Assembly: GCA_046765875.1 (NCBI GenBank) | Contig: JBKPSJ010000271.1 | Span: forward strand, 1 to 29,670 | DNA length: 29,670 bases | Source of the DNA: DASRHY01 sp046765875 | GTDB lineage: Bacteria; Actinomycetota; Actinomycetes; Propionibacteriales; Kribbellaceae | Reading direction: 5' to 3' | Part shown: piece by piece, positions 23,406 to 29,670 of the stretch | How the letters are laid out: each line of letters opens with the position of its first letter | Position numbering within the stretch: the stretch's first letter is position 1 | Made by a program: the position numbers and the translations under genes | The notes under the pieces: generated by a model | What the model saw: the letters and a program-made list of their open reading frames with translations, nothing else | Told to the model about the DNA's origin: nothing | Databases searched by the model: none

Positions 23406-24809
23406 TCAACCAGCGGCGGTGGCCAGCTCGGGAGCCCGGCGCGTGGTCGGCGTACGGCCGGGGAGGACGACGGCGGTGAGCGCGCCGGCCAGTGAGAGCA
23501 CAGCCGAGGCCACCATCGCCGCGACGAATCCGTCGCTGAACCGGGCCTGCGAGCCGTAGCCACCGAATCCGGTGAACACGGCGGCGAGTATCCCCACGCC
23601 GAACACCGCACCAAGTTGACGGACCGTGCTGAGCGTGCCTGATGCCTTGCCCATCTCGGCCGGCGCGACTGCGCCCATCACCGTGCTCTGGATCGCCGGG
23701 ACCGACATGGCAAGCCCGGTACCGGACAGCACCAGCGGCGCCACCAGTTCCGAGTAGCCCGATGAGGTTCCGGCGATGACCGCGATCCACGCCATCGACA
23801 CCGCCTGCAGGAGCATCCCGCCGCCGATCAGCGGCCGCGGACCGGTCCGCGGCAGCATCCGCCCAGCCAGCTGCGGAACCAGGAAGGTGACCGCACCCCA
23901 CGGAACCAGCCGGACGCCGGTGCCGAGCGGACCGTTGCCGAGCACGGTCTGCAGGTACTGCGCCATGAAGAACACGGTCCCGGCCACCGACGCGGACCAG
24001 AAGAAGATCGCGGTGTTACCGGCGGAGAAGCCGCGGGACGCGAACAGCCGCAGCGGCAGCATCGGCTGGGCGACCCGGCGCTCGTACAGCACGAACCCCA
24101 CACCGAATGCGACTCCGGCCAGCAGCGAGACCACGACCTCGGAGCTGCCCCATCCCAACGTTGTGCTGCGCATCAATCCCCAGGCCAGCCCGCAGCAGGT
24201 CGCGGTCACCAGCACGACGCCGCCGAAGTCGATCCGCGTACGCGGGCCGAAACTCTCGGCGATCCCGGTGCGGCTGAGCACGATCAAGGTCACAGCGATC
24301 GGTACGTTCAGCCAGAAGATCCACGCCCACGAGATGCCTTCGACGACGGCACCGCCGACCAGCGGCCCGCACAGTACGGCGACACCGGTCACGCCGCTGA
24401 AGACGCCCGTCGCCCAGCCGCGGCGTTCCGGTGGAAAGGCGGCGCCGACGAGCGCCAGCGCGAGCGGCATCACCAGAGCCGCGCCGACGCCCTGGACTGC
24501 GCGGGCGGTGACCAGCCAAGTCACGTTCTGAGATAGCGCGCAGGCCGCTGACGCGGCGGCGAACAACGCAAGGCCGGCCACGAACACCCGGCGCCGGCCG
24601 AGCCGGTCACCGACGGCCGCGGCGGTCATCATCAGTACGGCGAAGCTGAGCACATAGGCGTTCACGGTCCACTCGAGTTGCCCGAGCGAGGCATGCAGAT
24701 CGATACGGATCGTGCTCAGCGCGGTCGACACGACCAGTGCGTCCAGCGCGACCATGAACGACGCGACCGCGCCCACACCGAGCACGAGCCCGGATCGTTG
24801 CTGTGTCAT
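23406..24809 (-). CDS. MFS drug/proton antiporter (DHA2/EmrB-QacA type)
   Basis: ATG 24809 has AGGAGG eleven bases upstream, and is preferred over 24836. The product is 467 residues with 12 or more hydrophobic segments. Motif A is VGDRLGRRR and motif C is GVTGVAVLCGPLVGG, the antiporter signature of drug-exporting MFS proteins. The early ALDALVVSTAL is the motif D1 region of DHA2 members. It lies 63 bases downstream of the ECF sigma factor on the same strand and is probably the last gene of that operon, suggesting that sigma-controlled stress leads to export. Substrate is unknown. Confidence 0.9.
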   Translation of the reverse strand: MTQQRSGLVLGVGAVASFMVALDALVVSTALSTIRIDLHASLGQLEWTVNAYVLSFAVLMMTAAAVGDRLGRRRVFVAGLALFAAASAACALSQNVTWLVTARAVQGVGAALVMPLALALVGAAFPPERRGWATGVFSGVTGVAVLCGPLVGGAVVEGISWAWIFWLNVPIAVTLIVLSRTGIAESFGPRTRIDFGGVVLVTATCCGLAWGLMRSTTLGWGSSEVVVSLLAGVAFGVGFVLYERRVAQPMLPLRLFASRGFSAGNTAIFFWSASVAGTVFFMAQYLQTVLGNGPLGTGVRLVPWGAVTFLVPQLAGRMLPRTGPRPLIGGGMLLQAVSMAWIAVIAGTSSGYSELVAPLVLSGTGLAMSVPAIQSTVMGAVAPAEMGKASGTLSTVRQLGAVFGVGILAAVFTGFGGYGSQARFSDGFVAAMVASAVLSLAGALTAVVLPGRTPTTRRAPELATAAG

Positions 24810-24872
24810 CTCGTCCTCCTGGAAGTCGGTTCGCACTGCTGACGAATGACCGACCGCCAGGGGGACAGCGAT

Positions 24873-26030
24873 CTACAACTGATTGAGGCGTTTGCGCAGG
24901 AAGCGGCGTTCGCGCTCGTCGGTCGCCAGTTCGAGCGCCCGGTTGAACGCGTCGCGCGCCTCGTCCACCCGGCCGAGCCGACTCAGCAGTTCGCCGCGGG
25001 TCGAGTGCAGGTACTGGTAGCCGTCGAGGTCGAGCGCATCGGCGATCGCCAGGGCTTCGCGAGGCGAGCCGGCCTGCGCCAGCGCGACGGCACGGTTCAA
25101 CTCGACGACCGGTGAACCGGTGCGGTCGGCGAGTTCGGCGTAGAGGGCCGCGATCTGCGGCCAGTCGATCGGGTCCGCCGCCTGCAGGGAGGCGATCGCG
25201 GCCTGCAGCGCGTACGGGCCGCGCCCGGACAGCGCCCGGCCGAGCAGCCGGCGGCTCTCGGCGATCTGGTCTGCGTCCCACAACGAGCGGTCCTGGTCTT
25301 CCAGCAGTACCAGGTCGGCACCGTCATAGCGAGCCGCGCGGCGGGCGTCGTGACACAGCATCAGCGCCAGCAGGCCGTACACATCCGGCTCGTCCGGCAT
25401 CAGTGCGAGCAGCACCCGGCCGAGCCTGATCGCCTCGCCGGCCAGGTCGATCCGCCCACCGTACCCCTCGTTGAAGATCAGATAGACCACCGCGAGCACG
25501 GCCGCCAGCCGGTCCGGCAGCAGGTGGTCGTCGGGCACTTTGAACGGGATGCCGGCGGTCTTGATCTTGAGCTTCGCTCGGGACAGACGGCGCTTCATCG
25601 TGTCCGGCGAGACCAGGAAGGCGTGCGCGACGTCCTCGGTGCTCAGTCTGCCGAGGGTACGCAGCGTCAGCCCGACCTGTGCCTCGACGGCCAGCGCCGG
25701 GTGGCAGCAGGTGAAGATCAGTTCGAGCCGCTCGTCGCGGATCGACCTGTCGTCCATTACCGGCTCCATCTGTGTCACCCCCGGCTCGTCGAGAAGCCGC
25801 AGCTTCGTCGCCAGCGTCCGGTCGCGGCGGATCCGGTCGATCGCCCGGTTGCGGGCGGTACGGACCAGCCAGCCGGCCGGGTTGTCCGGCATACCGTCGC
25901 GCGGCCAGCGTTCGGCGGCGATCGCGAACGCCTCCTGCACGGCCTCCTCGGCGAGGTCGAAGTCGCCGAGGAAGCCGATCAGTGAGGCCAGTACCCGGCC
26001 CCACTCGTCGCGGAAGACCTGTTCGATCAC
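24873..26030 (-). CDS. ECF sigma factor with C-terminal TPR-like extension (ECF42-like)
   Basis: GTG 26030 overlaps the stop of the DGPF gene (GTGA). The product is 385 residues, about twice the size of a normal ECF sigma. Sigma region 2 has DLAEEAVQEAFAIAAERWP, then WLVRTARNRAIDRIRRDR; region 4 has LGRLSTEDVAHAFLVSPDTMKRRLSRAKLKIK. The ~200-residue C-terminal part (LPDRLAAVLAVVYLIFNEGY, then LNRAVALAQAGSPREAL, and LLSRLGRVDEARDAF) contains TPR-like helices. This architecture plus an adjacent DGPF gene is the known mark of ECF42, a group that lacks a classical anti-sigma factor and uses the extension for control. Confidence 0.93.
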   Translation of the reverse strand: MIEQVFRDEWGRVLASLIGFLGDFDLAEEAVQEAFAIAAERWPRDGMPDNPAGWLVRTARNRAIDRIRRDRTLATKLRLLDEPGVTQMEPVMDDRSIRDERLELIFTCCHPALAVEAQVGLTLRTLGRLSTEDVAHAFLVSPDTMKRRLSRAKLKIKTAGIPFKVPDDHLLPDRLAAVLAVVYLIFNEGYGGRIDLAGEAIRLGRVLLALMPDEPDVYGLLALMLCHDARRAARYDGADLVLLEDQDRSLWDADQIAESRRLLGRALSGRGPYALQAAIASLQAADPIDWPQIAALYAELADRTGSPVVELNRAVALAQAGSPREALAIADALDLDGYQYLHSTRGELLSRLGRVDEARDAFNRALELATDERERRFLRKRLNQL

Positions 26031-26380
26031 TTCGGCGGCGGGACGTACCGGGCCACCGGGCGTACCTCGACGGCACCGCCCAGCCGGGTACTCGGGATCC
26101 GCTCGGCCACCTCAAGCGCCGCCTCGATGTCGTCGGCCTCGATCAGATAGAACCCCGCGAACACCTCTTTGGTGTCGGCGAACGGGCCGTCGGTGATCAA
26201 CGTCTTGCCGTCCGGGACCCGGACCGTGGTGGCGCTGTCGACCGGCTTGAGATGGGCGGAGCCGACCATCCGTGGGTCGTCCGCGATCGCCAGGTACTCG
26301 GCGGTCACCGCCTGCCGCTGCTCGTCGGTGTGGCCGTCCTGTGCACCGGGAACGGTGTAGATCAGCAGTGCGTACTGCAT
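26027..26380 (-). CDS. YCII-related DGPF domain protein
   Basis: ATG 26380 has GAGGAG upstream. The product is 117 residues, starting MQYALLIYTVPG and containing TDGPFADTKEVFAGFYLIE, the DGPF motif that names the group; EVRPV near the end is also typical. DGPF proteins are small dimeric YCII-fold proteins, cotranscribed with ECF42 sigma genes. The stop overlaps the sigma start, so the two are translationally coupled. Its biochemical role is not established. Confidence 0.93.
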   Translation of the reverse strand: MQYALLIYTVPGAQDGHTDEQRQAVTAEYLAIADDPRMVGSAHLKPVDSATTVRVPDGKTLITDGPFADTKEVFAGFYLIEADDIEAALEVAERIPSTRLGGAVEVRPVARYVPPPK

Positions 26381-26429
26381 GGTTTGAGCTCCTCTGTCGG
26401 TCGGTCCTGACACCGTGCTGACGAACGGA

Positions 26430-27572
26430 TCAGCCGCCGGGGGACATCTTCGCGCGGAAGCGCCGGAAGAACTCCCGGATGTCGCCGACCAGCAGGTCTG
26501 GCGCCTCCAGCGCGGCGAAGTGCCCGCCACGGGAGAACTCCTTCCAGTGCACCAGGTTGTGCTCCCGTTCGGCGATCGCGCGGAACGCCGTGTCGTGCGG
26601 GAACACGGCGAACCCGGTCGGCACCGGCGACCGCTCATGGGGCACGTCAGCGATCCGGTTCTCGTAGTAGAGGTGTGCCGACGTCGGCCCGGTGCCGGTC
26701 AGCCAGTACAGCGTGACGTCGGTGAGCAGCAGGTCGATGTCGACCGCGTCCTCGGGCAACTCCCGGGCCGGGTCGGTCCAGTCATGGAACTTCTCCACGA
26801 TCCAGGCCAACTGGCCGACCGGCGAGTCCGCCAGCGCGTAAGCCAGCGTCTGCGGACGGGTCGACTGCAGATCGGCGTACCCGGTGCCCTCCCGGCGTAC
26901 CCGCTCGGCCGCCGCCAGCCGCTCACGCTCGGTCTCGGTGAGGTCGTCCGGTACGCCGGACGGGTACGCCAGCGCGCCGTTGACGTGTACGCCGACCACG
27001 TGCTCCGGATCGATGCGGCCGAGTTCGGGCGACACGACCGAGCCGGTGTCGCCACCCTGGGCGCCGTACCGGTCGTAACCGAGCCGGGCCATCAACTCCT
27101 TCCACGCACGGGCGATCCGGCCGTGGTTCCAGCCGGGCCGCGCCAGCGGTACGGAGAAGCCGAACCCGGGGACCGACGGCGCCACCGCGTGGAAGGCGTC
27201 GCGCGGGTCGGCGCCGTACCGGGCCGGATCGGTGAGCGGCCCGAGGATCTCGAGGAACTCCACGATCGAGCCGGGCCAGCCGTGGGTGAGGATGAGCGGC
27301 AGCGCGTCCGGCTCGGCCGACCGTACGTGCAGGAAGTGGATCGTCTGCCCTTCGATCCGCGTCGTGTACTGCGGGTACGAGTTCAGCCTGGCCTCCGCGG
27401 CCCGCCAGTCGTACGCCGTCAGCCACCGGTCGACCAGTCCGCGCAGGTAGTCCAGCGGTACACCGCGCTCCCAGCCGGTGCCCGGGATCTGCGCCGGCCA
27501 CCGCACCCGCTGTAGCCGTTGTCGCAGATCGTCCAGCTCCGGCTGCGGAACGTCGACTCGGAACTCGATCAC
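26430..27572 (-). CDS. Epoxide hydrolase family alpha/beta-hydrolase
   Basis: GTG 27572 gives 380 residues, the usual length; the frame extends far upstream through the opposing RTX-like gene, which is rejected as a shadow. The N-terminal epoxide-hydrolase domain (VIEFRVDVPQPELDDLRQRL) is followed by the hydrolase core: HGWPGS (97-102, oxyanion hole), nucleophile Asp175 in GGDTGS, an active-site Tyr near 302-303 (LYYENR) and catalytic His351 in SRGGHFAALE. It should open epoxides to diols in the cytosol; natural substrate unknown. It lies 49 bases upstream of the DGPF gene on the same strand, so it may be the first gene of the sigma operon. The start has a poor ribosome binding site. Confidence 0.88.
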   Translation of the reverse strand: MIEFRVDVPQPELDDLRQRLQRVRWPAQIPGTGWERGVPLDYLRGLVDRWLTAYDWRAAEARLNSYPQYTTRIEGQTIHFLHVRSAEPDALPLILTHGWPGSIVEFLEILGPLTDPARYGADPRDAFHAVAPSVPGFGFSVPLARPGWNHGRIARAWKELMARLGYDRYGAQGGDTGSVVSPELGRIDPEHVVGVHVNGALAYPSGVPDDLTETERERLAAAERVRREGTGYADLQSTRPQTLAYALADSPVGQLAWIVEKFHDWTDPARELPEDAVDIDLLLTDVTLYWLTGTGPTSAHLYYENRIADVPHERSPVPTGFAVFPHDTAFRAIAEREHNLVHWKEFSRGGHFAALEAPDLLVGDIREFFRRFRAKMSPGG

Positions 27573-27677
27573 CCGGCCATTCTGCGTTCCGGTTGAACCG
27601 ACCCCATGCAGGACCCGTATGGGTTCCAACTGATCGGAGCGGGTCACGGGCCCGCACCAACCGAGGGGGCACAACAG

Positions 27678-28649
27678 ATGAGTCATGCACGACGACGCGG
27701 CCTGAGTGTGGCGGCAATCGGCGCCGTGGCGGCCGGGATCGCGCTGAGCGTCGCCGGTACGGCGGCGGCCGATACGCAGGGCACGGTGCAGATCGACAAT
27801 CGCCAGCTGATTGTCACGGGGACCGCCCACGCCGACGACATCGCACTGCGGGTACCGGCGGCGGACCCGACCGTACTGCAGATCGACTTCGGCAACGACG
27901 GTACGGCGGACAAGTCGGTCAAGCTGGCCGACTTCGGCGCACTGCTCGTGAACACCGCCCGCGGCGACGACAGCGTACGGATCGACTTCGGCACGCAAGT
28001 CCAGCCGCCCACGGTGGTCGACACCGGCAGCGGCGACGACTTCGTGTCCGGTGGCAGCGGCAACGAGTTGTTCCGCACAGGGGACGGCAACGACTTCGTC
28101 GACGGCAACCGGGGCAGCGACACCGCGCTGATGGGTAACGGCAACGACACGTTCCAGTGGGATCCGGGCGACGGCTCGGACGTCATCGAGGGTGGCCGAG
28201 GGAACCACGACACGATGCTGTTCAACGGCGCCGCCGGAGCGGAGAAGTTCGCGGCCGCCGCGAACGGGGAGCGGCTGCGGTTCACCCGCGACCTCGGCAA
28301 CATCGTGATGGACACCGACGACGTCGAGCGGGTCGACCTGCACGCTCTCGGCGGGGCCGACAGCGTCGAGGTCGGCGACCTGAGCCGGACCGATGTCCGC
28401 AAGGTCGACGTGGATCTGGGCGCCGGCGATGGCGCGGTCGACGCGGTGACGGTGCACGGCAACGACCGCAAGGACCACATCCGCGTCTCCGGCGCGAACG
28501 GCACCGTGCGGGTCGACGGGCTGCGGGCCAAGGTGACGCTCACCGGAGCCGAGCCGGCCGACCAGCTGACCGTCGACACGCAGGCCGGCAACGACACCGT
28601 CAACAGCAACCACCTGGCGCCGAACACGATCGTCTTCAGCGTCCTGTAG
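27678..28649 (+). CDS. Secreted protein with degenerate RTX-like calcium-binding repeats
   Basis: ATG 27678 follows GAGGGGG (27663-27669). The product is 323 residues. A Sec signal peptide is clear: basic HARRR, a hydrophobic core, and a probable cut after GTAAA before DTQG. The mature chain has repeats TGSGDDFVSGGSGNELF, then TGDGNDFVDGNRGSDTA and NGNDTFQWDPGDGSD, which resemble the GGxGxDxx nonapeptides that bind calcium in beta-roll proteins. No enzymatic domain is evident, so it may be structural or adhesive on the cell surface. RTX proteins of Gram-negatives use type I secretion; here the signal peptide indicates Sec export. Confidence 0.82.
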   Translation: MSHARRRGLSVAAIGAVAAGIALSVAGTAAADTQGTVQIDNRQLIVTGTAHADDIALRVPAADPTVLQIDFGNDGTADKSVKLADFGALLVNTARGDDSVRIDFGTQVQPPTVVDTGSGDDFVSGGSGNELFRTGDGNDFVDGNRGSDTALMGNGNDTFQWDPGDGSDVIEGGRGNHDTMLFNGAAGAEKFAAAANGERLRFTRDLGNIVMDTDDVERVDLHALGGADSVEVGDLSRTDVRKVDVDLGAGDGAVDAVTVHGNDRKDHIRVSGANGTVRVDGLRAKVTLTGAEPADQLTVDTQAGNDTVNSNHLAPNTIVFSVL

Positions 28650-28664
28650 TTGCCACAACAAGCT

Positions 28665-28710
28665 CCTCCCGGACCGGCCCTTGTCCCCCCAGACGAGTCG
28701 GTCCGGGAGG
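28665..28710 (+). terminator. Hairpin terminator after the RTX-like gene
   Basis: CCTCCCGGACCG (28665-28676) and CGGTCCGGGAGG (28699-28710) form a perfect 12 bp stem with a 22-base loop. It begins 15 bases after the stop. The T-rich run that follows (CCTTGTCTTGTG) is weak, as is common in actinobacterial terminators. It separates this gene from the polymerase gene. Confidence 0.7.
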
Positions 28711-28766
28711 CCTTGTCTTGTGATTGTTCGTGATTGTCAGAGGCACACGGCAGGCTTGGTCGTGCC

Positions 28767-29670
28767 ATGGAGGAGCGCGACTGGATCCTGCACGTCGACC
28801 TCGACGCCTTCATCTGTGCGGTCGAGGTCCGGCGGCATCCTGAGCTGCGCGGGCTTCCGGTGATCGTCGGCGGCCAGGGTGATCCGAACCAGCCGCGCAC
28901 GGTGGTCGCGGGGGCGTCGTACGAGGCCCGCGCGTTCGGCATCCACTCCGGGATGCCGCTGCGGACCGCGGTTCGCCGGTGCCCGGACGCGGTGTTCCTG
29001 GCCAAGGACGACCCGGCGTACGAGGAGGCCTCCGAGGAGGTCATGGAGGTGCTGCGGACGTTCCCGGTGGTGGTCGAGGTCTGGGGCTGGGACGAGGCCG
29101 TGATCGGCGCCCGCACCGCGGATCCCGAGAAGCTGGCCGAGGAGATCCGCGCGAAGATCTACGCCGAGACGGGCCTCACCTCCGGGGTCGGCATCAGCGA
29201 CAACAAGCAGCGGGCCAAGGTCGCGACCGGGTTCGCCAAACTGCGACGGCCGGACGCGGTGTACACGCTGACCGACGAGAACTGGATGCCGGTGATGGGG
29301 GACCGGCCGACCGACGCGCTGTGGGGTGTGGGCGCGAAGTCCGCGCGGAACCTGGCCGAGCTCGGCTTCAGCACCGTGCGGGAACTGTCCGAGGCGGATC
29401 CGGAGGTGCTGAAGAAACGGTTCGGCCCGGTGATGGGCGGCTGGTTCCGGATGCTCGCGCTCGGCCGCGGCGACGACCAGGTGACCGCCGAGCCGTGGGT
29501 GCCGAAGTCGCGCAGCAAGCAGGTCACGTACGCCGAGGACATCACCGACCGGGACGAGATCGAGCGCCAGGTGCTGGTGCTGGCCGCCGACGTGCTGGCC
29601 GACATCGTCGGCGAGGGCCGGATCGCGCAACGGGTCGGCGTGACCGTGCGGACCAAGACCTTCTACACCC
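28767..29670 (+). CDS. Y-family DNA polymerase IV, DinB2-like, 3' end beyond the window
   Basis: ATG 28767 opens a frame that runs off the window after 301 codons. The start WILHVDLDAFICAVE holds the first metal-binding Asp, and EVWGWDEAVIGA holds the paired Asp-Glu, so the catalytic centre is complete. The helix-hairpin-helix (DALWGVGAKSARNLAELG) and the start of the little-finger domain (RSKQVTYAEDITDRDEIE) follow. The residue after DAF, where most DinB proteins have the steric-gate Phe or Tyr, is Ile. Mycobacterial DinB2 has Leu there and accepts ribonucleotides, and the surrounding sequence (LRGLPVIVGGQGDPNQPR) resembles DinB2. The protein should carry out error-prone translesion synthesis. 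No ribosome binding site stands out. Confidence 0.9.
   Translation, partial: MEERDWILHVDLDAFICAVEVRRHPELRGLPVIVGGQGDPNQPRTVVAGASYEARAFGIHSGMPLRTAVRRCPDAVFLAKDDPAYEEASEEVMEVLRTFPVVVEVWGWDEAVIGARTADPEKLAEEIRAKIYAETGLTSGVGISDNKQRAKVATGFAKLRRPDAVYTLTDENWMPVMGDRPTDALWGVGAKSARNLAELGFSTVRELSEADPEVLKKRFGPVMGGWFRMLALGRGDDQVTAEPWVPKSRSKQVTYAEDITDRDEIERQVLVLAADVLADIVGEGRIAQRVGVTVRTKTFYT

Noticed and set aside
27590..27600. CGGTT-G-AACCG dyad in the divergent region between epoxide hydrolase and RTX-like genes
   Set aside because: Only five bases per arm and no promoter elements fixed around it; too short to support an operator.
27573..28661. Upstream extension of the epoxide hydrolase frame to a 743-residue protein
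   Set aside because: The extra part lies antisense to a secreted protein with a clear signal peptide, and epoxide hydrolases are about 380 residues.
1..29670. CRISPR arrays, tRNA or rRNA genes, insertion sequences
   Set aside because: Looked for regular spaced repeats, cloverleaf-like stretches and transposase motifs; none seen. Intergenic spaces are mostly too short.

Overview
The window is high-G+C DNA with frequent GTG starts and strong purine-rich ribosome binding sites. It carries actinobacterial hallmarks: SCO6880-type and DUF4913 proteins, an Xre/DUF397 pair, an ECF sigma factor with a C-terminal TPR-like extension next to a DGPF (YCII) protein, and the MATE-dnaB neighbourhood known from Streptomyces. 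I infer an Actinomycetota chromosome, possibly of the Propionibacteriales (Kribbella/Nocardioides relatives); the genus cannot be fixed from the sequence alone.

Region 1 (1-9000) is a compact type IV secretion/conjugation-like module on the + strand with overlapping or nearly touching genes: the 3' end of an Ala-rich protein, a TrbL/VirB6-like polytopic protein with a Gly-rich tail, an SCO6880-family membrane protein, a VirB4-like ATPase, a VirD4/TraG-like coupling ATPase interrupted by an intein in its Walker A motif, and a DUF4913 protein. A very charged hypothetical protein converges from the other strand. No relaxase or integrase is seen inside the window.

Region 2 (9000-14430) has a MATE exporter, a 376-base intergenic region with four near-consensus DnaA boxes, and dnaB carrying two inteins. 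One is a class 3 mini-intein at the P-loop; the other is a Cys1 intein with a LAGLIDADG endonuclease and an HTH-like segment. A small VOC-fold protein follows.

Region 3 (14451-21139) has a KAP-type P-loop NTPase with membrane segments, an SDR/aldo-keto reductase operon divergent from a MerR regulator with a 19-base promoter spacer, and tex with an apparent frameshift in a 15-base tandem repeat near its 3' end.

Region 4 (21049-29670) has a DUF397/Xre pair, a diguanylate cyclase preceded by a translationally coupled 38-codon leader ORF that contains a perfect 26-base palindrome, and a minus-strand series (epoxide hydrolase, DGPF protein, ECF sigma factor, MFS exporter). It ends with a secreted RTX-like protein, a hairpin, and the first 301 codons of a DinB2-like Y-family polymerase with Ile in place of the steric-gate aromatic.

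The strongest theme is inteins and P-loops. Two class 3 inteins sit at the same Lys|Ser/Thr position of two different ATPases, and the VirB4-like ATPase between them in function has no intein but shows an AT-rich patch (about 50% G+C by count over 180 bases) around the equivalent position.
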